Assembly (NCBI GenBank): GCA_018894105.1
Contig: CM032128.1
Span: forward strand, 17,279,001 to 17,343,000
DNA from: Jacaranda mimosifolia
Taxonomy: Eukaryota; Streptophyta; Magnoliopsida; Lamiales; Bignoniaceae
Direction: 5' to 3'
Length of the DNA stretch: 64,000 nt
A program made the translations under genes and the position numbers. Below the pieces are notes generated by a model. The model saw only the letters and a program-made list of their open reading frames with translations, did no database searches and was not told the DNA's origin. Every line of letters begins with the position of its first letter. Position 1 is the first letter of the stretch. Of the stretch, positions 35,254 through 45,599 are shown one piece after another.

Positions 35254-35264
35254 GGGGGGGAGTC
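35251..35264 (+). other. Tekay-1 polypurine tract
   Basis: taaggggggggagtc-type sequence (a run of seven to eight G) immediately before the 3' LTR; it includes the pol stop codon. Confidence 0.88.
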
Positions 35265-37009
35265 TGTAACACCCTTATTTTTCTCAAATTTCGATACTAT
35301 AATTGTCAAATAATTCATTTAATTGTATTTTATGAATTTTGATGATTATTTGGTATTTTAGAAATTTTTTGATTAATATAGATGTTGCTATAAACTTGAT
35401 TTAGTGATTAATTAAAAATTTTGGGGTCAAAATGTATTTTTTTAATCTTGCGGGCTGAATGCAAAATTTGTTTTAATCTTGGGGACCAAATTGCAAAATT
35501 GAAAAGTTTAATTTTAAAAACCAAACGGGCAGCACGCTGTTTTCATTTCTTTGCTCCCTCTTTTTCTTTCATTCTTCTTTTCTTTCTTCTCTTCTTCGTT
35601 TCTCCTCTTCTTCTTCACCGAAAGTCACGACCACCATGGGTTTCTTACCGGCAAACACCAAACCTCCAACCTAACCACCTCAATCACCTCTTCTCCACCC
35701 CCTGACCACTTTTCTTCAGCCAAGCACCGCCTTGGACCGGCGAACCACCGCAGCGGAGGAGAACCGAGAAACGGGGAGGAGATGGGTTTACATTTTTTCA
35801 GTGAAGTTCTAGATTGTTGAGAGATGTTTTTGGTAGTTCTTGGTGAGGAGAAGAAAACTAGTTGGTTGCATGTGATTTAAGTGCGGCGGCAGAGGAGGAG
35901 GAAAATAGTGATCGGAGCTTGGCGGAGGAAAGTGACATTTGGGACTATTAAGCGGTTTTCCAGTGGCTGCAAACCTTGAAACAAAAAACCGATAGCGGCA
36001 TTGGATTCAGGAGCTCGAGAGGAGCAAGACAGTGGTGTTTTGAGATTTTTCGGCGGCGGAGGACGGCAGCGCGGCGGCAGCTGGAAGACAGAATCTTCAT
36101 CTCGTCGAGACAAGTGCAATGGCATGATTAGTTCGTGAATTCGAGGTTTCGTTGTGCTTTTGTGGTAAAAGATTGGGAGAATTCATATATATGTATTTGT
36201 ATGTACATGCATGTATGTATATCCTTAATTGAATTGTAGCCATGATGAGAATCTTGAGGATTGATGTATTGTATATATATATATGTATATACTTATCTTG
36301 GATAAATAGCAAATTTGGAGTTAAGAATCAAATGATAGCGTTGTATTAGGAATTTAAAATGAGTTCTGACTATATATATATATCATTATGGTTAGATGAC
36401 GAAGAAGTGGGTCACGAGGACCAATAGATAGTTTGTAGAACTTATACTAATAGAGATTTTGGATGTGAGGTTCTCCCACTCTAGGTTATTGCTTTGACTA
36501 CAGCTATTCGTTAATTGTTGAACCCTGTGAGGTTTTGTCATTTTGGCCTTGAGATATCTATCTGTTCTTGTGGCATAACCCCTGTGAGGGTTTAATTTGC
36601 TTCATTGTACATGCTCGTAAATTGCTTGATTGTACTTGTTCGTAATTGTTTGACTTGAAATTGCTTGTTACTTGTTATTGACTTGTATACCCCAGTGAGG
36701 GTTCGTATTTGTTCTATCGTACTTCTTTTGTAATAGTTTAGTGTTTCTCTTTTGCCTTTGGATTGATAGATGGTTATGTGAACATAGAGATGTTGTGATA
36801 TGTCAGAATAGACTGAGGCATCTTGGTTTTGCATATATTTTGCTATACTTAAGAATATATCTTGGTTCAAATGTTATAGTGAATGATATGATTTAAATCG
36901 AAGTTATTTTCCACTGCTTTTGAATTATTGTTTGTATCACAAAGTTTAGAAATTAAGCTTGAATTGAGTTGATATCTCAGCTTTGGGTTACCCGAAGTGG
37001 GGTGTCACA
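35265..37009 (+). repeat. Tekay-1 3' LTR, 1745 bp (two internal deletions)
   Basis: Same ends as the 5' LTR. Compared with it, about 300 bp (corresponding to 27742-28038) are missing at 36290 and about 750 bp (28470-29215, including the minisatellite) at 36722. The rest is collinear. Confidence 0.93.
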
Positions 37010-37014
37010 GGTGG

Positions 37015-37045
37015 GTGGGGTGGGGATGTGGAAGAAGGAAGGAAA

Positions 37046-37079
<34 letters not shown>

Positions 37080-39360
37080 ATTTACTTATTGTTAATTAAT
37101 AAGTTTTAATTAAATTAACTTAAATTAAATTTTTTTACTTATGTTATTTATTTAAAATCATTACATTGTTTTGTTCAAAATAATTAAATATATTTATTTA
37201 TTTAAAATTTTTACAATTATATTGTTAGGATAAAATTTTAGATTTTATTTTTATTTAAATTATTTATTTTGATTAATAAATAAATGTAATTTTTTTATTT
37301 ATATAGACACACACATAAAGGTCTCACAGGATTCCAACTCTACATCTCCCACATTTTGACTTATTTAATTTTTATTAATTAATAAATTTAATGAAATTAG
37401 TTTAAATTAGGGCTTCTTTGTTTATGAATTAGAGCATTTTGTCAAAATATTCTAGCAATATGGTTTTTTGGAAGTGGGGTTGGAGAATGTAATGGTTGTT
37501 TGTTTGTATTTTGGGTGGTAGGTGAAAAGATATTATATCAATAATTTTTTTATTGGGTTGATAGGGTGAAATAGACATTTTAAAATTACTAGTGTTAGTA
37601 TGATATTTTTAGATCTTATTTTTATTTTTAAATTATTTATTTTAGTTAATAAATATTTTTTTTATATTTAATAAATATATTTAACTTAATATAAATAAAT
37701 TATTTTAGATATGATTATTTTTTAATATTATTGAGACGTAATTTAAAAATAAAATCATATTTAATTAAGAGATTGATTTGATTTTTATTTTTACTTTATA
37801 ATTAATAAATATGTTTAATTAAATTTGATTAAATTACTTTACATATGTTGATGATTTTAAATTTTTATTTTTTTATTCCAAATTTAATTAAAAGATTATT
37901 TAATATTTAAAAAAATTATTAATAAAATTATTTAAATTTATTCTGAGTAATTTAAATAATATTAATGTTAAACCCCCATGTTAAAGTTACAAATAAGTCC
38001 AAGGGATTTTTGTCTTAAAGGGAATCAAAACAGCTTTTGAAGGATATTTTTGAATTTTAATATAAATTTTCAACCGATGTCTACAAATTTGTTAAGGATG
38101 CTAATAGTTCTTCAAATAATTAATTAAATATAAGGGGATAAAAAATAATTTTATTAAACTTATAACTGTATTACTAAGTTTATATTATAATGTCGTGAAT
38201 ATTTCAAAATAATTTCAAATTTTCTAACTATATTAAAGTTATACAAGTTGATCAATTTTAAAACAATTTGCGTTAATTAAGTATAGAAAATTTTCAATAA
38301 ATACATGTTCAAATTGTCCATATCAATATATTATTAGTACATAATATTTTAATTTTTAAAATGAAATTGATTACACGTAAACTAAAGTTTTTAGAATTTA
38401 TAAACAATTTTTCTAAAATCGTTTTGTTCAAAAACAATGTCCTAATAAATAATAACAAAAAATAGAATTAAATTTTTAACTTCCATAATAATACATCATA
38501 ATTCATCTTATAATATAAGACAAAATAAATAATTTTTGTACATACTATTTATACACAAAATGGCGAGAGGAGCAAAAATTTGGAGGGAATAAAAAAATAA
38601 TAAGGCAATTTATTTTTGAAATATAATATATAGGCCAACTAATTCTTAAGAACAATTTGTTCAGGTCTATGAAAGTTAATAATCATTATATTTAATAATA
38701 TACTTTAAGTTAATACTTTTTTTACATTATATTAAACCACGAAAGTTATCTTCATTTTAGCAATTTATATAGTAAAACATATACACAATTAACATATAGA
38801 TATCTATAAGTTATAAAAATCTTTAATTATCCAATACAACAATTAAAATACGAAATGTAAAATTAACAGGCCTAACTTCAGGGACCGTTTTCTTTTCATT
38901 AAGTATTATGGTAAACTAGATTTCTTTATTTTCTTTTGTTATTCAGGTATGTAACCTTTAACTATTTATTTTAAGGAGTTTTTAGAATTTTTCTAAATAA
39001 ATATTGTAATAAATTATAATAAAAAATTAAATTGTTAAGCATCAAAATTTATAAGTCCAAATTATATGTTATTTAACTATAATAAAAAATCATTTAATAA
39101 TTTAAAAAATTATATGTCAATTCATCATATAATCTAAGATAAAAGAAATTAATTTTGCTATAGATTATTTATACAAAAAAAAAATGGAGGAACTAAAATT
39201 TAGAGGAATCGAAAAAATGAAGAGAATTCATTATTGTTAGAGGGAATCAATTTTTTGGAAGAAATCAAGTTAAATTATTATGTCAAACTAATAATAAAAA
39301 CAATTGTTAATATTTTTTATGGGCCAAATTTTGGAGGGAATACAAAGTTGGAGGGAAACA
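37015..39360. other. AT-rich intergenic sequence, no gene
   Basis: A (TA)n(TG)n microsatellite lies at 37048-37081. A loosely repeated block with ttagattttatttttatttaaa and ttgattaataaataaa occurs near 37225 and 37600. Another, with ttcatcttataatataaga and aatttggagggaat-type sequence, occurs at 38330-38640 and again, diverged, at 38950-39240. No coding potential is seen on either strand. Confidence 0.65.
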
Positions 39361-39960
39361 AAATTGCATTGCCATCCAAATTCATTAAATAAATTTATAC
39401 ATATGTATAAAATAAGAATATATGAAATAATGAGAAACGAGAAATGATGATAAATTTATATATGTATAAAATGAGAAATATATGTTGAATCTTCTTTAAA
39501 TTTTATTGAAATTTATATATATATGTAAATATATACTATATATGCATATAAGTATGAATAAAAAATTATATTATATATATGTTTTTATATATATTAAATA
39601 TTATTTAATTTGGAATGAATAAATAAAAAAATAGATAAAATAAAATTAATTTAAATTTTATTGATAAATTTATATATATGTATATTATATATATGTGAAT
39701 AAGTATACATGTATGAATAGTTAGAAAGAAAAAAAATAAAAATAAAAATTAATTAAAATTTTATCGATAAATTTATATATATATACATATGTATAAAATG
39801 AGAATATATGAAATAATGAGAAACAATGATAAATTTACACATATATGTATAAAATGAGAAATATATGAAATAATGGAAGAAGAGAGAAATGAGAATAAAA
39901 AGAAAAGAAAAGAATGAAGAAAAAAGAAAAGAAATGAGAAATATATGAAGTGCTGGAGGG
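39361..39960. repeat. AT-rich repeat unit, further copies
   Basis: Collinear with 25445-25900: aaattatattat, attatttaatttggaatg, gaataagtata, tgagaatatatgaaataatg, then a purine-rich end gaataaaaagaaaagaaaag. A partial extra copy precedes it at 39395-39485. Confidence 0.75.
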
Positions 39961-39972
39961 GAAGGGTAGGGA

Positions 39973-39999
39973 TTCTTCTTCTTCTTCTTCTTCTTCTTC

Positions 40000-40057
<58 letters not shown>
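39973..40057 (+). repeat. Compound microsatellite (TTC)n(TTA)n
   Basis: About nine TTC units followed by about eighteen TTA/ATT units without interruption; likely length-polymorphic. Confidence 0.95.
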
Positions 40058-40059
<2 letters not shown>

Positions 40060-40101
40060 TTGAATTCTTTATTTATACTAATTGAATAATTGAATTATTT
40101 T

Positions 40102-40985
40102 AGAATATTTTTTATTTTAATTTTTATTATGTAAAGTATATAGTTAGGATGATAGACTCAAAATTTTATTGTTTAAGTTTTATTTTTTATATTAGAATTA
40201 ATAAATAAAATATATTTATATTTAATAGAATTATTTTAGATGTATTTATCATTTTAATGTTATTATGTAATTTTGAATTATATAGATAATAGGATAGACT
40301 TCAATTTTTATTGTTTAATTTTTATTTGATTTTTAACTTAACAATTAAAGTCAACAAAACTTATTTAAATTATTAGATATTTTACTATTTTAACATTATT
40401 AAATATTTTAACTTAATATTATTAAAATTATTTGGCCTAAAGTTATAAGTTAGATTTTTTTAAAAAATTAGATGATAAATTCGTATGAAATAAAACTGAA
40501 TAAATTTGAAGGATATTTGATATTTTAAATTCTAATGTTTAGAATATTTTTGACTTTAATATTATTATGTAATTTATAATTATATAGTTAGGATGACAGA
40601 CTTAAAATTTTATTGTTTAAGTTTTTTTTGTCATATTTGAATTAATAAATAAAATATATTTATATTTAACAGAATTATTTTAGATGTATTTATCATTTTA
40701 ATATTCTTATGAAATTTTGAATTATATAGATAATAGGATATACTTAAATTTTTATTGTTTAATTTTTATTTCATTTTTAACTTAATAAATAAAGTCAACA
40801 AAATTTATTTAAATGTTTAGATATTTTACTATTTTAACATGATTAGATATTTTAACTTAATATTATTAAAATTATATGGCCTAAAGTGATCAATTAGATT
40901 TTTAAAAAAAATTAGATGGTAAATTCGTAGAAAATAAAATTTTATAAATTTGAAGGATATTTGATATTTTAAATTTTAATGTGTA
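40102..40985. repeat. Tandem duplication of an AT-rich unit of about 440 bp
   Basis: Unit 1 is 40102-40540 and unit 2 is 40541-40985. Shared landmarks are agaatatttt, tatagttaggatga, tttagatgtatttatcattt, agataataggata, aagtcaacaaaa, ttatttggcctaaagt/ttatatggcctaaagt and gaaggatatttgatatttt. Confidence 0.88.
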
Positions 40986-41680
40986 AGTTTTAAATTTTTT
41001 TTAGGACTCAATTCGTTTAATTTGATAATTTAGCAAGTGGGATATATGTGTATGTGTGTTTATATATGTGAATATATATATATAAATATATATAAGTATA
41101 TAAATATTTTTCAAGATTTATCTTTTCTTTTTGTCTTTTTACTTTTTTCAATTTTTATGTACCTATTTTTAATCTTTTCTGCAAATATCCTCTTTCTTTT
41201 TTTTTTGGTCTAGTAAAATACATGGCAAGAAGGGGTTGCCACAGCACATGCCACGTAAGAGAGAGGATTGTGACATGGCACCATGAGGATCAGGACTGCT
41301 GCAAATGAATTCGGGCTAGATTTATCCTCAAATTGCCAAAATTCAGAAGTTATTGTACAAAATATAAAGTCAAAATTTGCCAGTAGGGTATAGTTACGGG
41401 ACCAATTTTGCATTTTTCCTCTAAATGAAAACTCCCAATTCATTGAATAATTCACAAAAAAGTTATAAAGCCCAATAGTTTAAAGAAATTGGTCCAACTA
41501 ATGGATTATTCACTTCAAATTTCTTCAAGATCAATCTTTAAAATAAAACTCGGTTCAATAATAATTCACTGAAAATTTGGTTAAGCCCAATTAACAAATT
41601 CTTTACATCATTGTGAAGTCCATTTCTTGAACCAAAGTCCAACCCACAAGTATTAGTAAAAATTTAATTTAATATTCGTT
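40986..41680. other. Intergenic sequence, nothing recognised
   Basis: A (TA)-rich tract at 41040-41110, then moderately complex sequence (41218-41660) without ORF support on either strand. Confidence 0.5.
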
Positions 41681-42017
41681 TATAATTAGTAACGAAAATC
41701 ATTGTTACCATGTGTATACAATTGATATTTGGAGGAAATGAATTTTGAAGGGAAGTTAATTAAAATTTAGTAACTAAAAACTTTGTTACAATATATTTTA
41801 TTTGTAACAAATATTTTGTTATTACAAAAGGTACCAAATTTTGTTACAAATATATCTTCTTATACGACAAAAAACGCTATATGTAACAAAATAACATTTT
41901 TCGTAATAAATAATTATTTAGTTACGAACATAAAAAATTTAAGGTAACAAATTTGAGTTAAAGGTAACAAGACTTTTACTTTGTTACTAAAGAAAATGTT
42001 ATCATATCTCTGTAGAC
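41681..42017 (-). repeat. CACTA-like right terminus with gtaac subterminal repeats
   Basis: About a dozen gtaac/gttac motifs (for example 41690, 41702, 41885, 41933, 41943, 41965), as at 22923-23340. The end ctgtag (42010-42015) may be the decayed terminus. Confidence 0.5.
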
Positions 42018-42600
42018 CAGTAGGCACCTTCGTGTCAAAGGTACCCTCTCGTCGATGATCTACTAAATAAAAATGAATTCTCTTTCTCAGTGATGGGGTT
42101 GTGTTGCGTCGAACCCTCAGTAGGTATGGCCTGGGTGGCATGTGGACAAATCCTTTATTCGGTGATTAAGTTGCTGCTCTTGATGGAACACCTCTTCCCA
42201 TTCTCCTCGCTTGATTCTTCCTAGGCATAATAGGTTCACCTAAGGCCAATCGAGCCTATTGTTTTAAGCTAATCAAGCTTGTTGATGATGGAACTGGTGG
42301 GAATTCATTTCTCAGGGATGCTAATTGGCTAGCACCTCCTGTGAGCTGGGTTCGGAGGGTGTGGTTATGGCTCATGCATTATGCTCTTCGCCGTGGCTAG
42401 TGGTTATCTCTACATGACTAAAGGACTCATTCGACTTGCCACCTGATGAGTTTATTTAGTTGCTCCAAGGAGATAGCAATCACTTGTTGTATTTAAGTGC
42501 CTAGCCTCGGCATCGCTTAGGGTTTAGCATTTCCTTCCTTGTTTGCCAGTCTAACTGAGATTTTTAGGTATTAACTATTCTTACATTGTTAGGCTTGCGG
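42018..42600 (-). pseudogene. Gypsy A leader and gag start
   Basis: Minus-strand sequence between the primer-binding site (42601) and the break at about 42017. An ORF with ATG at 42141 runs into the CACTA-like DNA. Upstream the frames are broken (for example MNSHQFHHQQ around 42320). It is placed where gag should begin, but no gag domain survives to confirm it. Confidence 0.45.
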
Positions 42601-42619
42601 TTCCCATAGACAGTGCCCA
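42601..42619 (-). other. Gypsy A primer-binding site
   Basis: The minus strand reads TGGGCACTGTCTATGGGAA one base after the LTR end. This is a mutated form of the TGGCGCCGTCTGTGGGAA site common in plant Tat/Retand elements. Confidence 0.72.
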
Positions 42620-42620
42620 C

Positions 42621-43351
42621 TGATGAAGCAGATTTTTGTGAGGTTAGGAAACTGTAGGGATCCAAATCGGATGTTTCAGACTGAGAAGGGTCAACCTACA
42701 GTACTTAGCAAATGTTAGGCTCGCCGAGATGCCCTTACCTAAGGTCTTCTGAAGCTTAAATCAATTCCGAGCTAATTTGATGAGAGGGAAGCGGTTGAAA
42801 GGGTAAAGTAAGATATATGGATTGCAAACCTGAGTTTTGATTTTGATCCAGAGATTTATAGTTCTTAAACATGGAGTCGATTTAGCCTTTTTAACCAACT
42901 TCTTGGAGCTAAACTAACTTCTTGGAGCTATCCCTATCCTTTTTGAAAGATAAACGTGGTCTTTTTATTCCCTTGATCACTGTCATGTACCTCTGGCAAT
43001 TATTACTCAGAAGTGGTAGGGAGTGGTGCGATGCATGTTACTACATTTAATGCGAAGGGTGCTCTAGAGGGACAACATTAAATGCAGCGGATCTCATCTT
43101 ACGCCAGTCCCACAACGAGCTTAGTGTTAGGTCCCCTAACCTTTGGCCTTATCTTTAGGCCCTCACGACTTGGTGCACGTTCTTGAGGTTGGATCCAGGG
43201 CCTTAGATTTCTATTAATGTCGAGAGTCAATCCTTTGAGACCAATAGGTTCGTGGGATTAGTCCTAAGCTTTTTTACAGTTATTCAACATCGGGAGGTTC
43301 GAGAGGTTGTTTCTAGTATTGCCTTATATGGTGCAACAGTAGCAATATTCA
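42621..43351 (-). repeat. Gypsy A 5' LTR, about 730 bp
   Basis: The inner end (CTTCATCA on the minus strand at 42621) is fixed by the primer-binding site. The outer end is placed at 43351 (TGAATATTGC on the minus strand) because gag coding of another element starts right after; this border is less sure. The plus-strand content (aactgtagggatccaaat, catttaatgcgaagg, ggccttatctttaggcc) resembles Tat-type LTRs. Confidence 0.6.
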
Positions 43352-44030
43352 TGCCAAGGTCTTTGTCATGACATTCTAATAGATAGCATTGGATTACTTT
43401 ATCAAGATCCAACCTCAATCAATATATTGTTATAACAAACTTTTGATAAATTTTTGCATCAGTTTTCCAGAAAATGGAAATCCAAGCTACCCCATTGCAT
43501 TGGGTCAAACAAAGGAGTATTTTACCTACTTTATTAATGAAGTTTTAAAGATCAATAACACTTGTATCGACTTTCTTGTTCATGTTCTGTTTTTAGGACT
43601 CAAGTATAAAGACAATGCTATTGCCTTTATCAAAGAATGCCCCAAATCATGAAGCACTTGCTTGACCTCATGGATGAATACATGACTTAGGAAGAGATGA
43701 ACTAAATGAAAATTTGGGGACAAGCTTGAAAAAATGCAAGAACAAAAGCTGACAAGGACAATAGAAGCCAAAAAGGCAGAGCACATTCACTAATCAAAAG
43801 ATTCCACCATTACACACCACTAAATACCACCACCACCAAGAATGAGCTAATGATGGCCATTAAAGGGCTAGATATCTTGGAAAAGACTAGGAAGCTATTG
43901 GAGCAACTCTTAAAAAAACATTCAAAGAAGTATTGCTATTTTCATAGAAAAAAGGGGCATGAGACTGAGGACTACTTTCAAATACATGATGAGATAGTCT
44001 TATCCAACAAGGCCATCTAAAATATATTGC
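43352..44030 (+). pseudogene. Gypsy B gag fragment
   Basis: Starts inside the capsid region. ALDYFIKIQPQSIYCYNKL (about 43388) matches the conserved 'W-F-x-L-...-S-I' segment of Tat gag, followed by LGQTKEYFTYFINEVLKI and VLFLGLKYKDNAI (43500-43620). The zinc knuckle at about 43927-43980 reads KYCYFHRKKGHETEDYF: C, H and H fit the Tat form C-x-F-H-x3-G-H-x-T-x2-C, but the last cysteine is tyrosine. Frames are broken around 43652. Confidence 0.75.
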
Positions 44031-44319
44031 AAATAAGCAGGAGCATAAGGATGACAATTGGCCTCAACATAAAGATAGCTTGCATAGCCCAAGACCATAA
44101 AATAAGAACATAAACATATTAGTGCTTTGTGGTGCTATCAACACAATAGTGAGCAGCCCAACAGGAGGACCAAATCCTTAAAGAAAGCTATGTAGAATTA
44201 TTTAGACAACAAAGATCACAATCAAGAGGTCATTTTCCATATGTTGACTAGTTTAGAGTCAATCACCTTCACAAATAATGATCTCAAGCACCTGCCTAGG
44301 CACCAGTATAACTTGCGGC

Positions 44320-44830
44320 TTGACCGCCCATAGTAGTTACTCTAAAAATTGCAAAATACTCTGTCTGCAAAATTCTTGTTGACAATAATAGTTTGACAAA
44401 TACACTTTTTCTTTATATGGAAAAAAGATGGACATTAGACTTTTAAACATCCATCCAATCAACATGCTAATTGTAGAATTTGGAGGATCACACATTATCC
44501 CTATTGGTTCCATATCAAACTTAATGATTTTAGGGTCATGATCAGATCCATATAACATAAAAAAATGAAGTTTTCCACCTTAGTGAGAATCGAGAATTCA
44601 TCTACAATATAAAGGAAGCATGGAGTGCTATGCATTATTTGTCAATTCAAGGTGATTCAAGCTTCCAGCACCACCAATTAGCTAGTTTGAAAAGGTATCT
44701 GCCCAGGGAGTCATGGCCAAAAAGAGGAAATTGGATGATACAACAAACTAAAATGATACTTGCAATTAGGAATAAAATGATAGACAACAAGTGTTGCCCA
44801 ATCTCAAAAGCAAGCAAACTCCATTAAGGG
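44320..44830 (+). pseudogene. Gypsy B protease remnant
   Basis: PIVVTLKIAKYSVCKILVD (about 44325-44380) leads to the active site, where D-S-G has become D-N-N. The trailing segment REFIYNIKEAW and the MHYLSIQGDSSFQ run (to 44827) follow the usual Tat protease/linker layout. The coding trace stops at 44827 and no reverse transcriptase follows. Confidence 0.6.
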
Positions 44831-45599
44831 AAAGTCCATGTTTTATTATATAGATAGCTCTCTTTTTTGTCAGCAACCATGCCTTTCTTCTTTTATCTTT
44901 TCTGTCTCTAAGTTATCAATTGCTTATGTACTTTATGCATACTTTTATAAATAAAAGTTATGTTTCTTATCAAACATTCCTATCTCTTGTTTGCAAAAAG
45001 AAAAAGAAAACAAAGCTGCTCAACAGACTATGCTATATTGAACCCCTCCAACAACATTAGTAATAAAAATCAAATAGCAAGGCAAGAAGGAGAAACACAG
45101 TCAGAGATATACAACTGAGGCGACTTTAAAGGATGTGCATTAACACGACCATCGCGTTTTCAATGAACCATGGTTACATGACAAGTGTTTCAATCGCTCT
45201 GTCAATCGATGCAAATTCCCTAATGAGAATGGCCGATAATAACAATAGGCCCAAACTCCTAGATGAGAAAGGATATTGACTAAATAGAGGCGTGCAAGTC
45301 GAATGCACTAGCCCATTGCCTAAAACATGTTTATTCATCGGATTCCCCAATGAAAAGGGTGAACTTATCAAAATTGAATGCTCTAAAACTATCAATCAAG
45401 TACCAACTATGAGTCACCAATATATAATTCCTTATCGAAGTTTGCTCTCCCACCTCACCAGTCAACAAACAATAAAAAGGGGGGAAAAGGTTATATGCAG
45501 GTAAAAGAATAATGACAACATATTAAAGAAAGAATCCAAGTCATCCAAAAAGTTGTATTAGTTACATGCCAACAAAAATAAAAAAAAAATGCAATAAAA
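44831..45599. other. Gypsy B untranslated spacer
   Basis: Sequence between the broken protease and the antisense ORF: a T-rich part with aataaa (44951-44956), then sequence with no supported ORF. The plus ORF at 45292-45504 and the minus ORF at 45174-45395 overlap each other and resemble nothing I know. Confidence 0.5.

Larger units (their letters stand above)
26744..37009 (+). mobile_element. Tekay-1, complete but inactive chromovirus (Ty3/gypsy), 10266 bp
   Basis: Both LTRs are present with TG...CA ends, and the element is flanked by the perfect 5-bp duplication ggtgg (26739-26743 and 37010-37014). The order is primer-binding site, an extra ORF, gag, protease, reverse transcriptase, RNase H, integrase, chromodomain, polypurine tract. 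Gypsy order with a C-terminal chromodomain, an initiator-Met primer site and LTRs over 2 kb fits the Tekay/Del clade. The polyprotein frame shifts near 32520, 33900-34030 and 34680 and has many stops. The 3' LTR lacks two blocks present in the 5' LTR. Confidence 0.95.
22923..42017. mobile_element. Candidate large CACTA-like composite element
   Basis: The left end reads cactacaacaaattacac and is followed by about 400 bp dense in gtaacgaa/ttcgttac motifs. The right side (41680-42010) has the same motifs and ends ctgtag, a possible decayed partner of the left terminus. The content between is AT-rich repeat DNA, a GC-rich island and the chromovirus Tekay-1. No transposase can be read. The flanking triplets (tgg on the left, cag on the right) do not match, so a single insertion is not proven; two separate CACTA ends are also possible. 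Confidence 0.4.
16341..43351 (-). mobile_element. Gypsy A, Ty3/gypsy Tat/Retand-like element, in two separated parts
   Basis: Minus-strand gypsy element. The 3' half (16341-21289) has reverse transcriptase, RNase H and integrase in gypsy order plus an antisense extra ORF. A 5' LTR, primer-binding site and gag start in the same orientation stand at 42018-43351. Everything between 21290 and 42017 is other DNA. The end of gag, the protease and the first part of reverse transcriptase are missing, so the gap is not a clean insertion. The 3' LTR is not seen: Copia-2 begins right after the antisense ORF. That the two parts belong to one element is inferred from orientation and family; they could be two related copies. 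Confidence 0.6.
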
